In this document: positions 6,136-15,156 of the stretch, in pieces
Numbering within the stretch: the stretch's first letter is position 1
Layout: every line of letters starts with the position of its first letter
Source: Pseudooceanicola sp050897975
Lineage (GTDB): Bacteria; Pseudomonadota; Alphaproteobacteria; Rhodobacterales; Rhodobacteraceae
Assembly: GCF_050897975.1 (NCBI RefSeq)
Contig: NZ_JBPAXY010000003.1
Span: 496,001-560,000, forward strand
DNA: 64,000 nucleotides
Reading direction: 5' to 3'
Notes under the pieces: model-generated
Seen by the model: only the letters and a program-made list of their open reading frames with translations
Databases searched by the model: none
Told to the model about the DNA's origin: nothing
Made by a program: the position numbers and the translations under genes

Positions 6136-8781
6136 TTACCAGGTCATCCGGAATCCGAGCTCGCCATTGATGGCATGGCTGTCGCCGAAGTTGTCGAGGC
6201 CAGTGGCGGCGGTGACTTCACCGAAGACAGCGTATTTGCCGCCGGCCCAGTGGTATTTGCCGCCAAGACCGATTTCGCCGGTCCAGCCGTTTGTATCCGA
6301 GGCCAGCGTGGCCTGCGACGCGGTGACCGTGGTGCCATCGCCGAAGCCGCGATAGAGGTTCACGATGCCATAGGCATTGGTAGAGCTCTCAAGGGCGGTG
6401 TCCGCCTGCCGGACCGCATTGCGTTCCAGCATCAGGCCCAGACGCAAGTCGGACCGGGTGCCATCCCGCAGCGCCACGTCGATCCCGTTGGAATCGGTGA
6501 AGTCGTCGAAGGCAACCTTGGTGTATTGCAGCTGCGCCTGCGGGGTCAGGGCATAGCCCTGGCCAAGGTCGAAGCGGTGGCCGACTTCCAGCGACAGGCC
6601 GTGGCCCTTGCCCGAGTTCGATACGATCCCGTCTTCGGTGCCGATGGTGGCGTCATAGAAGGCCAGCTTGGCCTGCGCGTCCACATAGGTGCCGCTCAGC
6701 CCGTACCAGGTCAGAGTCCCGGCGAGGATCTTTGCATCGACGTCGATCGACCCGTCACCCGAGCTGGCGCTGGTCTTGGCCGAGCCGTTGGCGACCTCGA
6801 CGTTCAGACCGGCCACGATGGCCATGTCTTCGCTGTCGAAAAGCAGGCGTTCGACACCGGCTTGCAACGCCCAGCGGTCAAGGTCGTAGGCGACGCCCGA
6901 GGTGGTGTCGCGCCCGTCCGAATGGGTGGTGCCCCCGGCGACCTGCGCCCAGACGTAGACCGGCGTCTCAAGTGTCAGCGCGCCCTCGCCGATACCATGC
7001 GTGCCACCGGTCCGGTTGCGCAGCGCATCCATGCGCAACATGCCACTCAGGATCTGCGAATAGGCTTCGTAGGCGGCGACGGATTCGGTGAACGCACCGG
7101 TCGAAGCCAGCATATAGTTTTCGCCCAGATGCTCGACGTCATAGTAAAACGCGCCCATCTCGAGCGGGCCGTCAGCCAGATAGAAGGCATCGTCCGCGCC
7201 CGAACCGTCGGCAACGGAAACCAGCGTCCAGGTGCTGTCCTCGGTGACGCCATCGGTGGCCCCCAGAACATCGAGCGTGATCGCGTTCGAGGTGGCGCCG
7301 AGCGAGCCAACCTCCAGCATGTCGGCCGCGCCGGTCTCGGCGTCGATCTCAAACGACAGCCTGCCCGAGCCGGAATAGGTGCCGTCGACCTCCAGCGTAT
7401 CCCCGGCCGTGCCGGTGACCAGCGTGGTCTCACCGTCGTTGAGGTAGTCGCCGCTGATCGAGGCGCTGCCGGCCAGCGCCAGTTCGCTTGCCGCGTCGCT
7501 GGCGACATTGCCCAGCACCGACAGGCCATCACCGAAGGTCAGCTGCGAGTTCACCAGGTGAACACCGTTGCCCGCACCGTCCGAAAGGACTTCCAGTTCG
7601 TCCCCTTCGATCACCATCGTGGAGTTCTCGAAGGTAATGCTTTCCAGAAAGGCGAGGTATTCGGCCTGAGTGGTGACACCGACGATCCCGTCGAAGGTGA
7701 GCACATCGAAAAACTCCTCGCCGGATTCCTCCGCCACGACCTCGTCATCATTCCAAGAGTACAGGCCACCGGTCACGACCTGCGATCCGTCGTATTCGCC
7801 GGCGGTGATCAGGAAGCTATCGGAACCGGCGCCACCGGCCAGCACACCATGGGCCACGTTGGTGCCGAGGTTGCCCGAGAGCCAGCGAATGTCGTCGTCA
7901 CCATCCGGGTCCGCCGCGTCCGTGTCGCCGCCACCGATGATCGCTTCGCCGATATCGGCGCCATCAAGGATGATCAGGTCAGACCCCGCATCGCCAAGGA
8001 CCGACGCGCCGACGCTGCCCGAATAAAGATAGATCGTGTCGTCGCCGTCCGGGACACCCTCATTGTTCCAGCCACCTCGCAGGTATTCAAGCACATCGGC
8101 ACCGTCCAGGGTGATCACGTCGGCGTCGCTATTCCCGCCGACATAGCCGATCGTGCCTCCGGTCAGAGTGATAGTGTCTGCACCAAGGCCGGACATCAAA
8201 CTGCCCGTAACCACGCCGTCGGACATGACGATCGTATTCGACCCGGTGTTGCTCTTGGCGGCGGAATGACCAACGGCCAAGACTGTGCCACCCGAGATCT
8301 CAAGGTAATCGTCGCCCGCATCGAGGCGGATCCGGCCGGTCGAGCCGCCCGTGACGTAAATCTCGTCATTGCCGTCGCCTGCGAAAAGCTCGCCGACAAT
8401 CTGACCGTCGTCGTTCACATAGATCGTGTCATTGCCGTCGCCCGTATCAAGGCCTTTGCCGTGGACGGCTGTGCCATAGCCGACGATACCGGTGCCATCG
8501 ATCGTGATCGTGTCGGCGCCGTCGCCGAGCGTCACTTTGCCGGCGATCACATCGGTCACTGTCACGGTGTCACCGAAGGCCGTGGTCGAGAGCGCGGCTT
8601 CTGCCGGATCGTTCGCCGGGGTACAGGCAACAGTCTGGCTGGTGTCACCATTCACGGTGACGTCGCAGGCCGCAAAGGCGGCTGCGGGGGTGATCATGCA
8701 AAAGGCGGAAGTAAGGGCAATGGGCGAAACCGACGTAAGAACAGTCTTGCCCAGGGCCGGGATAAGGCGTTGGGTGTGCAT
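6136..8781 (-). CDS. Autotransporter with RTX-like passenger and C-terminal beta-barrel
   Basis: 881 residues. A long signal peptide (about 1-37, ending PAAAFA) precedes a passenger (about 38-600) built from Asp/Gly-rich turns such as DGADTITIDG, GDGNDTIYVNDDG, GDGNDEIYVTGG and GLGADTITLTGG. These look like degenerate calcium-binding RTX turns in a beta-helix. The last 280 residues form an autotransporter barrel, with alternating aromatic strands and the final motif GELGFRMTW ending in an aromatic residue. The protein should insert in the outer membrane and display its passenger (type V secretion). A GGAGAAT ribosome-binding site precedes the ATG. Adhesion is a usual role, but nothing here fixes it. 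Confidence 0.85.
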   Translation of the reverse strand: MHTQRLIPALGKTVLTSVSPIALTSAFCMITPAAAFAACDVTVNGDTSQTVACTPANDPAEAALSTTAFGDTVTVTDVIAGKVTLGDGADTITIDGTGIVGYGTAVHGKGLDTGDGNDTIYVNDDGQIVGELFAGDGNDEIYVTGGSTGRIRLDAGDDYLEISGGTVLAVGHSAAKSNTGSNTIVMSDGVVTGSLMSGLGADTITLTGGTIGYVGGNSDADVITLDGADVLEYLRGGWNNEGVPDGDDTIYLYSGSVGASVLGDAGSDLIILDGADIGEAIIGGGDTDAADPDGDDDIRWLSGNLGTNVAHGVLAGGAGSDSFLITAGEYDGSQVVTGGLYSWNDDEVVAEESGEEFFDVLTFDGIVGVTTQAEYLAFLESITFENSTMVIEGDELEVLSDGAGNGVHLVNSQLTFGDGLSVLGNVASDAASELALAGSASISGDYLNDGETTLVTGTAGDTLEVDGTYSGSGRLSFEIDAETGAADMLEVGSLGATSNAITLDVLGATDGVTEDSTWTLVSVADGSGADDAFYLADGPLEMGAFYYDVEHLGENYMLASTGAFTESVAAYEAYSQILSGMLRMDALRNRTGGTHGIGEGALTLETPVYVWAQVAGGTTHSDGRDTTSGVAYDLDRWALQAGVERLLFDSEDMAIVAGLNVEVANGSAKTSASSGDGSIDVDAKILAGTLTWYGLSGTYVDAQAKLAFYDATIGTEDGIVSNSGKGHGLSLEVGHRFDLGQGYALTPQAQLQYTKVAFDDFTDSNGIDVALRDGTRSDLRLGLMLERNAVRQADTALESSTNAYGIVNLYRGFGDGTTVTASQATLASDTNGWTGEIGLGGKYHWAGGKYAVFGEVTAATGLDNFGDSHAINGELGFRMTW

Positions 8782-8833
8782 ATATTCTCCAAGTTACTGC
8801 CCACTTGGGGCTTTCAATCTGGCTGCTTCGAAA

Positions 8834-8848
8834 CAGGGCGAAGCCCTG
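8834..8848 (-). terminator. Hairpin between the Hint cluster and the autotransporter gene
   Basis: A 6-bp stem CAGGGC/GCCCTG with a 3-base loop, followed on the minus strand by TTTCG, lies 46 bases after the last Hint-cluster gene. It could end that transcript. It is short, so confidence is moderate. Confidence 0.45.
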
Positions 8849-8893
8849 CTAGGGCACTCGTGACGCAGGGCTAATGGGCCCCGACTTTGGAAA

Positions 8894-9187
8894 TCAGATC
8901 TTGCCGCTTTGGCGTTCGCCTTGCGGTCGGGCGTAAATTGCTGCCGCTTGAATTGGTCCTTTCACGTTGTCATTTCCCCTTTCAGCCTCATCGAGGCTGA
9001 CGGGATCGGAGGGACCGAGTGCAGCGTCGGGGCTTGCCGCAGCCTCGGTTGACTCCTCTCTGGGTGGGAAAAAGATCGGCACATTCCAGAACCAGTGCTC
9101 TGGCCCTGGAAGATCACCAGACATAGTGACCTCACCAACCATTGCGCTTGAGCGATACAGCGCACCGGGCTCTGCTCGTTCCGTCAT
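8894..9187 (-). CDS. Small protein of the Hint cluster, function unknown
   Basis: 97 residues starting MTERAEPGALYRSSAMVGEV. It is rich in Pro, Glu and Asp in its middle (PREESTEAAASPDAALGPSD), with one aromatic patch EHWFWNVPIFFPP, and has no signal peptide or membrane helix. I do not recognise a family. It is taken as real because its ATG overlaps the stop codon of the preceding Hint-like gene (ATGA), which implies coupled translation. A longer frame to 9235 exists but lacks such logic. It may be a partner or chaperone of the two upstream proteins, but that is a guess from position. Confidence 0.55.
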   Translation of the reverse strand: MTERAEPGALYRSSAMVGEVTMSGDLPGPEHWFWNVPIFFPPREESTEAAASPDAALGPSDPVSLDEAERGNDNVKGPIQAAAIYARPQGERQSGKI

Positions 9188-9702
9188 ACCGCATCCCAAG
9201 AACAGCGATCGTCGTCTTGATTGAGCAGGCCACACTGCGGGCCACCCGAGTACAAGGCGGCGTAGGAATAGGACTGCAGCAGCAATCCGTTGGCGCTCAT
9301 GATCTGCGGGAGCTCCGTAAAGATCGCGATGTACTCGACCTCATGCATGACGCAGGTTTGAATACTCGACGATTGCCGGGCGAGTTCCGAGGCGCTGAAC
9401 TGTTCCAAAACTGTCAGACCATTTTCTCTCACCACTGAGAAAATCGTCTGCCCCGGAGAAACATGGACAACCTCTTGAGGCATTTGCGGCCCCAGGGCAA
9501 AGGGCCCGAAACGCAGCGGCCAAAAGGCGGCGCGCAAAGAATGGCCCTTCTCGGCGAAACGGATCGTGCGCGACAGGATGTCGACGATCTCGACGTTACG
9601 GTCGATCAAAGGGTCGAAGATCTGGTCACCGACCAGAAGCTCCTCAACGGGTGTGCTACGGCCATAGCCATCGCGCCGGATACGTGCTCCTTTTACCAAC
9701 AT
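9184..9702 (-). CDS. Hint-domain-like protein lacking the nucleophilic cysteine
   Basis: 172 residues. The N-terminus (MLVKGARIRRDG, then STPVEELLVGDQIFDP) aligns with the start of the Hint domain of the gene before it (CFVSGTLIATKSG, then LVQIEDLSPGDMVLT). The initiator Met stands where Hint domains carry their catalytic cysteine. HVSPGQTIFSV corresponds to the block containing the conserved histidine, which is also replaced. It therefore cannot self-cleave by the usual route and may be a binding or structural relative. It starts inside the stop codon of the RTX-Hint gene (TAATG) and its own stop overlaps the next start (ATGA). The family call is by motif alignment only. Confidence 0.6.
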   Translation of the reverse strand: MLVKGARIRRDGYGRSTPVEELLVGDQIFDPLIDRNVEIVDILSRTIRFAEKGHSLRAAFWPLRFGPFALGPQMPQEVVHVSPGQTIFSVVRENGLTVLEQFSASELARQSSSIQTCVMHEVEYIAIFTELPQIMSANGLLLQSYSYAALYSGGPQCGLLNQDDDRCSWDAV

Positions 9703-11344
9703 TACGCAGCCCCCTGCGACGTGCGACCGCGCACGATGGAGGCGCGCAGCAAGGCAGCTTCGTAGCTTTTCAAGGTCGTGCGGGCAGTTGTCCTTGCGGC
9801 AGCCAGCGTTTCAGCACTCATCCCCGGGAACAGCTCCAGGATTTCCGCGCGTGTTTCTTCGCAAAGTGTGCCCAATCCCTCCTTGCCCGGATGGAAGCTT
9901 TCCGACCAGGCTTCTTCGGCGAGGATGATTTCATGATTGTCGAACAGGATATGCCAATATTCGACCGTGCCCCCTTCGACCTGGCGGATGTGCGCGCCAT
10001 CAACTAGGTGTTTCGCGGCCACCAGAACTTCGCTGTGGCCCACGATCAGCTCCACTTCGGCGCCCTTGAGCAGCATCCGGTGGTTCGGAGACACTTTCAG
10101 ATCGCGGGTGTTGCCCAACGTGCCTTCCGGGATCAGAACGGGCGCAACCTTGCCCGTCGCCGCGCGTTTGGTGGAACCGATCCAGCGCACCGGACGGAAG
10201 CCGTTGTCGCGCGTCAGGACCATATCGCCAGGAGAGAGGTCTTCGATCTGGACCAGCCCGGACTTCGTCGCGATCAGCGTACCCGAGACGAAGCAGATGA
10301 CATTGGTGTTGTCCCAGGTCAGATCGGACGAGGCGACCGCTGAGCCGCCGTTCTCGATCCGCAGGCTGTTCCCCGCACCCCAGGCATGAATGTCGTTCAG
10401 GATGCCGTCGTCGTCCTGGTCGGCGCGCATCCATTGAAGCGGGTTCTGGATGACGTTTGGATCAATGTCGCCTGCCGCGACGGCAGCGTCATAGTTTTCC
10501 TGGTTATAGTGGGCAGACAAATCGGCGAAGTCGTTGTTGGATTGGTCGCCGTCGTCGATCGCCCCGGTATTCCCGATATTGAAGTCGGTGATGACGTCAT
10601 TGCCGTTGGTCGCCGGGTCCAGGACGAAAATGTCGTCTCCGCTTCCGCCGAACATGATGTCATTCCCGGTGCCGCCATGGATCGTATCATCGCCCGCACC
10701 ACCATATACGGTGTCATCACCGAGCCCGGCATCGACGCTATCATCGCCGCCATATGCTTCGATCAGGTCATCGTTCGAGCCTTCGACGCCACCGGCATCA
10801 ACCCCTGCCGCGGTATTGTCATTGTTATCGACAAAATCCGCATCCGGGTCCCCGTTGTAAGCCGCATCGATAACGTCAGCGCTTTCGGTGCCTTCGACGA
10901 TGCCGTCACGCGGGTCGATGGAAGACGGGTGTAACCGCCAAGATAATCCCCGCCCAGCAAGACGCTGGATTGAACCTCGATGGATTCAACGATTACGTCG
11001 GTATATTCCGAGGGAACGCGGACCAGATACCAAAGGTACTGTCCGTTTGCCAGTTCGAGGACCCGTGCATTCTCGGGGTAGCCATAGGCATCCCAATTGA
11101 TCACGCTGCCATCAGAAAGCGTCAGCTCAACGTCTACCGCATAGATTTTGACGACCGTTGTTTCGACACCATCGACGACAACGGTTTCGTCGGAATCATG
11201 CCAATTGTCGTTGTCGTAATCGAGATCGAATGTTTTAAGGTCGGCGGTGGTAACATCATAAACCGTACCGCTTGTCAGATCGAGGGACGACGTCACGAAG
11301 GTGACTCCGCTGCCATCAAAACTGGGAACTCTGGTCAACGCCAT
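9702..11344 (-). pseudogene. RTX/Hint-domain protein gene with a one-base frameshift near 10920
   Basis: Two frames together make a protein of about 547 residues. Residues 1-140 (MALTRVPSFDGSGV onward) are a beta-rich N-terminus. After the shift come IDPRDGIVEGTESADVIDAA, three calcium-binding RTX repeats (GGAGDDTIH, GGTGNDIMF, GGSGDDIFVLD) and a Hint domain with catalytic Cys (CFVSGTLIATKSG) and block-B His (VSPNHRMLL). The Hint domain ends in VEYWHILFDNHEIILAEEAW. The reading frame changes by one missing base between 10919 and 10924, inside continuous family sequence. Either the gene is dead, or it is translated by frameshifting, or this is a sequencing error. RTX/Hint proteins are usually exported by type I secretion and can self-process. 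No transporter genes are adjacent. Confidence 0.8.
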
Positions 11345-11890
11345 CTTACATACTCATTCACTTACATAATCAGATTTGTATGCGCTTCGCGTGTAGTCGA
11401 CCGCCCCAACTCTACTTTGAGTAGTGCGACAAGCCCTCGCATCACTGTTATTGTGGTGCCACCCGAACCGAAAATTTTGTTCCGAGCACTTGCCCACAAA
11501 TCCCAGGCTTGCGGCTACTGATTAGGGGTTAAGGGACGAAATTTGGTACCAAGGGATAAAATCGAGCAGTCGGGGGGCTTGTCCGGGCCCTCTGGCCCTC
11601 AACGTGACGCAACCGCTGCGGTGAGGGCCTGCATGGAAGTCGCCCGCTGAGTTGAGCGCCCTGGGCGTTCCTGATCACGCATCCCTTTGGCGCAATGTCT
11701 GGGCCTCCGCCGGACTGACGCTATTTGGCGTCACTTCTGGCTTTTCGCTCACGTAGGTTTCGCCATCTTGCTTGTTTTTCTAAGGACACAACAAACTTTC
11801 GGTCGACTCACTAGAGCGTCACATGTGAGTTGTGAAAGATACCTGTGTGTGTAGTATTGACCCTCCGTCAAGCCAGTTCGAGTGAGCCAG
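11345..11890. other. Divergent spacer between the RTX-Hint gene and the LytTR gene
   Basis: 546 bases with no convincing coding frame. A short inverted repeat TGACGC-N6-GCGTCA occurs near 11717-11734. The spacer must hold the promoters of both divergent genes, but I cannot assign -35/-10 pairs with confidence and see no clear pair of direct repeats of the kind LytTR domains bind. Confidence 0.4.
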
Positions 11891-12796
11891 ATGAGTACAG
11901 TGAAGACGTCGCCTGTTCAGATAACCCTCAAATTCCTGAATGGAACGTCAGTTACTTTTGGCGCCGACAAATGCCTGAAACTACTGTCGCATCGCTTCAC
12001 TCTCATATCTATGATCGCATATATTTTTTTGTTCAGCCTTCTTGCACCTTGGGACAATGGCGCCTCCCTGCCTTACATTCAGCAGTTCATTCTCCTCACC
12101 CTCGCGGTCGTGATTAGCTGGCTGGGGTATATGCTGTTTCTGAAGCTCCATGCGCACCTGATGCGACGCAAGGGCGCGGTCAACGTTTGGTCTGTTTTCG
12201 TTGTGATTGCCCTTGTCGTTTCCACAACGCCAGTCATGTTTTGGCTAACGCACCTTCTGGGAGGCGAGCCGCTCGCCCTAAAACCTCTCGCCTTTCAATT
12301 TATCTTCAACATCTTCATAAATGAAATGCTGATGACGGTTCTTGGCAATTTCGTCATTCCAAGCGCCCTTATGGATATGCAAAATACCCACAAGAATGCA
12401 AACGCGCACTCGCAGGCCCCGAAAGATGATCTGACATCATCCGAATCGGGCCCTAGATATGTCACTCTGGGAACGGAAACGCTGAACGCTGAAAGCGTTA
12501 CAAAAATTGAGGCACAACAGAACTACGTCCTTATCAGCACGACCGATTCAGGAAATCGAATTGCGAGGATCAGCCTGACGGGTGCCACCGAAAAGATGCC
12601 CAAAGATCTGGGCTCGCGAATTCACCGAAGCTATTGGGTCGCCTACAGCCAGATCACCAAGGTCGATAAGGTTGCGAACGGATATCGAATAAGCCTGAGT
12701 GACGGAAGCACGCTGCCAGCGCCGCGCTCACGCTTTTTGGCGGAGGTAGACATGAGCAAGCTCACCGAGAACCTCCCAGCCGTCGACATTGCGTGA
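11891..12796 (+). CDS. Membrane-bound LytTR-type DNA-binding regulator
   Basis: 301 residues. The N-terminal half has four predicted membrane helices (about residues 35-55, 62-83, 103-125 and 140-160). A polar linker (residues 165-190) follows, then a LytTR DNA-binding domain over about 195-293. Recognisable parts include VTLGTETLNAESVTKIEAQQ, NYVLISTTDSGNRIARISL, LGSRIHRSYWVAYSQITKV and GYRISLSDGSTLPAPRSRF. Such proteins sense a signal at the membrane and bind DNA directly. It is divergent from the Hint cluster and may control it. A GTG at 11882 is an alternative start. Base composition is clearly less GC-rich than the core genes. Confidence 0.8.
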   Translation: MSTVKTSPVQITLKFLNGTSVTFGADKCLKLLSHRFTLISMIAYIFLFSLLAPWDNGASLPYIQQFILLTLAVVISWLGYMLFLKLHAHLMRRKGAVNVWSVFVVIALVVSTTPVMFWLTHLLGGEPLALKPLAFQFIFNIFINEMLMTVLGNFVIPSALMDMQNTHKNANAHSQAPKDDLTSSESGPRYVTLGTETLNAESVTKIEAQQNYVLISTTDSGNRIARISLTGATEKMPKDLGSRIHRSYWVAYSQITKVDKVANGYRISLSDGSTLPAPRSRFLAEVDMSKLTENLPAVDIA

Positions 12797-12897
12797 ACGC
12801 TTGTTGGCAGGCCGAAGCGCGCAACGGTGCAGGCTGAAGGCCGCTCACTCCTCTTGCGCCGTGCCCCTTCTGTATCTCCAGTTCGCTATGAGAGCCC

Positions 12898-13368
12898 ATG
12901 GGCTGCCGCATCCTCCTTGAGGTGGAAGAGCCCGACGGTTCTCGAACCTACCGACTGACCATCCTCGGTCAGGTCCTCGCACGTCAGAACCATGGCATGT
13001 CGCAAGACACCCCCTCTTTCAAACCGGCCTCCCCGGGCTTTGCCATCCAGGAATCTCTCGAGGACCGCGAGCCAGCGCCAAGTCTCGTTCCAAAGCGCCT
13101 GCGGCCGACCTCGAACTTCATCGACATCAGTGCGCTCGAAAGCCAGCGCAAGGCCGAGGCGCGCGCGGCCCTGGCGGCCAGGGCACGCGAACTGGGCTAC
13201 TCGCTGGATGACATCGCTGCGGAGAGCGCAAGACGCCGCAGCAAGCTGCCTGGCAAGTACCGACATCCAGAAGACCCGACGCTCACCTGGTCCGGTAGGG
13301 GCCGCAAGCCCCAGTGGCTTCACTATGCGCTTTCCGCCGGTTTAGAACTGGAGGCGCTGTCGATCTGA
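12898..13368 (+). CDS. H-NS family DNA-binding protein
   Basis: 156 residues with the diagnostic H-NS C-terminal domain: KYRHPEDPTLTWSGRGRKPQW followed by a family-typical tail (LSAGLELEALSI). A charged helical oligomerisation segment (SALESQRKAEARAALAARARELGYSLDDIAAE) precedes it. H-NS-type proteins bind curved or AT-rich DNA and silence transferred genes. In Rhodobacter relatives (HvrA/Spb) they tune specific operons. The true start is uncertain; ATG at 12994 would give a shorter protein without the atypical first 32 residues. It sits directly before an integrase scrap and a tRNA gene, so it is likely island-borne. Confidence 0.75.
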   Translation: MGCRILLEVEEPDGSRTYRLTILGQVLARQNHGMSQDTPSFKPASPGFAIQESLEDREPAPSLVPKRLRPTSNFIDISALESQRKAEARAALAARARELGYSLDDIAAESARRRSKLPGKYRHPEDPTLTWSGRGRKPQWLHYALSAGLELEALSI

Positions 13369-13440
13369 CCCCAGAACGCGAAGAGCCGAGGCATCCGCCC
13401 CGGCCCTATCGTCTCACCGTTTCGATCCAGATCCCCTCAG

Positions 13441-13659
13441 GCCGCCCGCTTAAGCGCCCACGAGATCAGGAAACACCGGGCTGCCGTCTTCAAGGAGAAT
13501 GGCGCCACGCCAGAGCAACGCATGGCAATTCTCGGGCATGAGACGCAGAGCGAGGCGGCACGTTACAGCAAGAGCGCGGTGCTCAAAAAGATCGTATCGG
13601 GAACAGAAAGTCCCAACTCGACCGAAACCAAGTTCCAACTTCTGCAGTTTTACGAATGA
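13441..13659 (+). pseudogene. Tyrosine recombinase (phage-type integrase), C-terminal fragment
   Basis: This frame, which has no start codon, reads RLSAHEIRKHRAAVFKENGA, then TPEQRMAILGHETQSEAARYSKSAVLKK, and ends with a TGA at 13657. It keeps the second conserved HxxR box (HEIR), the LGH box and the catalytic tyrosine (ARYSK). It is therefore the last 70 residues of a tyrosine integrase. The rest is missing; the preceding DNA in the same frame is closed by the H-NS stop codon. It ends 22 bases from the 3' end of tRNA-Arg, the classical position of an integrase at its attachment site. Confidence 0.8.
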
Positions 13660-13681
13660 TAACAGTCGTTTGGCGATCTAC

Positions 13682-13762
<81 letters not shown>

Positions 13763-13928
13763 CGCGGCTCTATAGCGGCTCGGGGCGCGGGTCGCAATGG
13801 GCCGTGGGCGCGCGGGCCCAACTTTTCGAAGGCGCTCTGCCCCGGCCCAGCCCGCATGGGGTGCGCGGGCGGGTGCGGGGCGGAAAATCCTACCCACTCA
13901 GGGCTCTGGGCGGCAGGCGGGGCACGCC

Positions 13929-14939
13929 TCAGGGCTTCATCCCGCTGGCCAGCATGGTCATTTCGGGAATCATCGTGCGGATGCCCACCTCGGCAAAGCC
14001 CGCCTGCTTCAGCGCCCCGGTCAGCCAGGCCGCATCCAGCGAGCGCGCTTCGGGGGTGAAGGCCGTATGTTGGAGCTGCCACAGAGCAGCCAGCGGCGGG
14101 CCGGTGCGGTCTGCCTCGACCACGAAATCATGGATCAGCAGCAACCCGCCGGGGTTCAGCGCCGCGCGGGCGCGCTCGATCAGCCCCTCGTGCGCCGTGC
14201 CCGGCACGCCGGAGAAGAGATAGGACATCAAGACGATGTCCTGGCCGCCGGGAAAGTCGGTTTCCAGGGCGTTGCCCTCCAGATAGGTGATCCGGTCCGA
14301 CAGGCCCGCGCGATCGACATAGCGCCGCCCCAGGGTCGCGACATTGGGAAAATCCAGCACCGTGGCGTGCAGATCGGAGTTGGCGCCGCAAAGCACGATG
14401 TCGAAGGCCGCCGTGCCGCCGCCCACGTCCAGCATCCGCGTCCGGCCGCTGAGGTCCAGCGTCTTGGCCAGCTGCCGCGCCGGACCCAGCGAGCCCGCGT
14501 GCTGGCTTTCGGAATAAAGCCGCGCCTCTTCCGGATCGGCGAACCAGTCGGCATAAGAGGCGGTGTCGTCCTCGGCCATATCCCCCTTCAGCGCGCCCTC
14601 GATCTGATCCAGCAGAGGGTACATCTGGCGGCCCACCTGTAGGCGCAGGTAGTCGCCGAAATCGTATTTCGCCCCTTTCACCAGGAAGGCCTCGGCGGCG
14701 GGGGAATTGCTGAACCGGCCCGCCTCGACCGAGACCAGCCCCATCCCCGCCAGCGCCGTCAGCAGGGTCATGGCGCGGTCCTCGTGGATGCCCGCCGCCG
14801 CCGCCAGCGCGCCCGCGTCCTTCGGCCCCTCTGCCAGATGCGAGAAGACCCCCAGTTCCAGCGCCGCGAAAAGCGCCTTCGAGCCCATGAATCCAAAGGC
14901 GATTTGAGAGATCTGGTCGGCTTCGGTCAGCAGGGTCAT
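13929..14939 (-). CDS. SAM-dependent O-methyltransferase (plant-type OMT family)
   Basis: 336 residues. The N-terminal dimerisation/winged-helix part (about 1-100: QISQIAFGFMGSKALFAALELGVFSHL) is followed by a Rossmann methyltransferase domain. That domain has the SAM motif TRMLDVGGGTAAFDIVL, an acidic SAM-binding turn ATVLDFPNV and the later DIVLMSYLFSGVP and NPGGLLLIHDFV. Members methylate hydroxyl groups of small aromatic compounds. In phototrophic relatives a homologue (CrtF) acts on carotenoids, but no pigment genes are adjacent here. It stands alone beside the tRNA; substrate unknown. Confidence 0.85.
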   Translation of the reverse strand: MTLLTEADQISQIAFGFMGSKALFAALELGVFSHLAEGPKDAGALAAAAGIHEDRAMTLLTALAGMGLVSVEAGRFSNSPAAEAFLVKGAKYDFGDYLRLQVGRQMYPLLDQIEGALKGDMAEDDTASYADWFADPEEARLYSESQHAGSLGPARQLAKTLDLSGRTRMLDVGGGTAAFDIVLCGANSDLHATVLDFPNVATLGRRYVDRAGLSDRITYLEGNALETDFPGGQDIVLMSYLFSGVPGTAHEGLIERARAALNPGGLLLIHDFVVEADRTGPPLAALWQLQHTAFTPEARSLDAAWLTGALKQAGFAEVGIRTMIPEMTMLASGMKP

Positions 14940-15156
14940 GAGTGTCTCCGGGTTGGTTGCGTTGCCCGCAGCCTAGCGGCAGATCGGGCAGGGCAAAACC
15001 CGGCAGGGCAAAAAGCGACAAGATTCATGTCGCAAATGCACGGTCGCACGGCAGCGGGCGGGACCTGTCGCCGCACCCACTGGCGCCCGGGCGCGGGCCG
15101 GACTATCCCCGAGACAGGCGGGGCGGCCTGCCCGCGCGCAACGAAAGGGACATCGG

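Noticed and set aside
6175..8874. 899-codon plus-strand frame antisense to the autotransporter
   Set aside because: Mirror frame caused by strong codon bias; the minus-strand product has a signal peptide, repeats and barrel.
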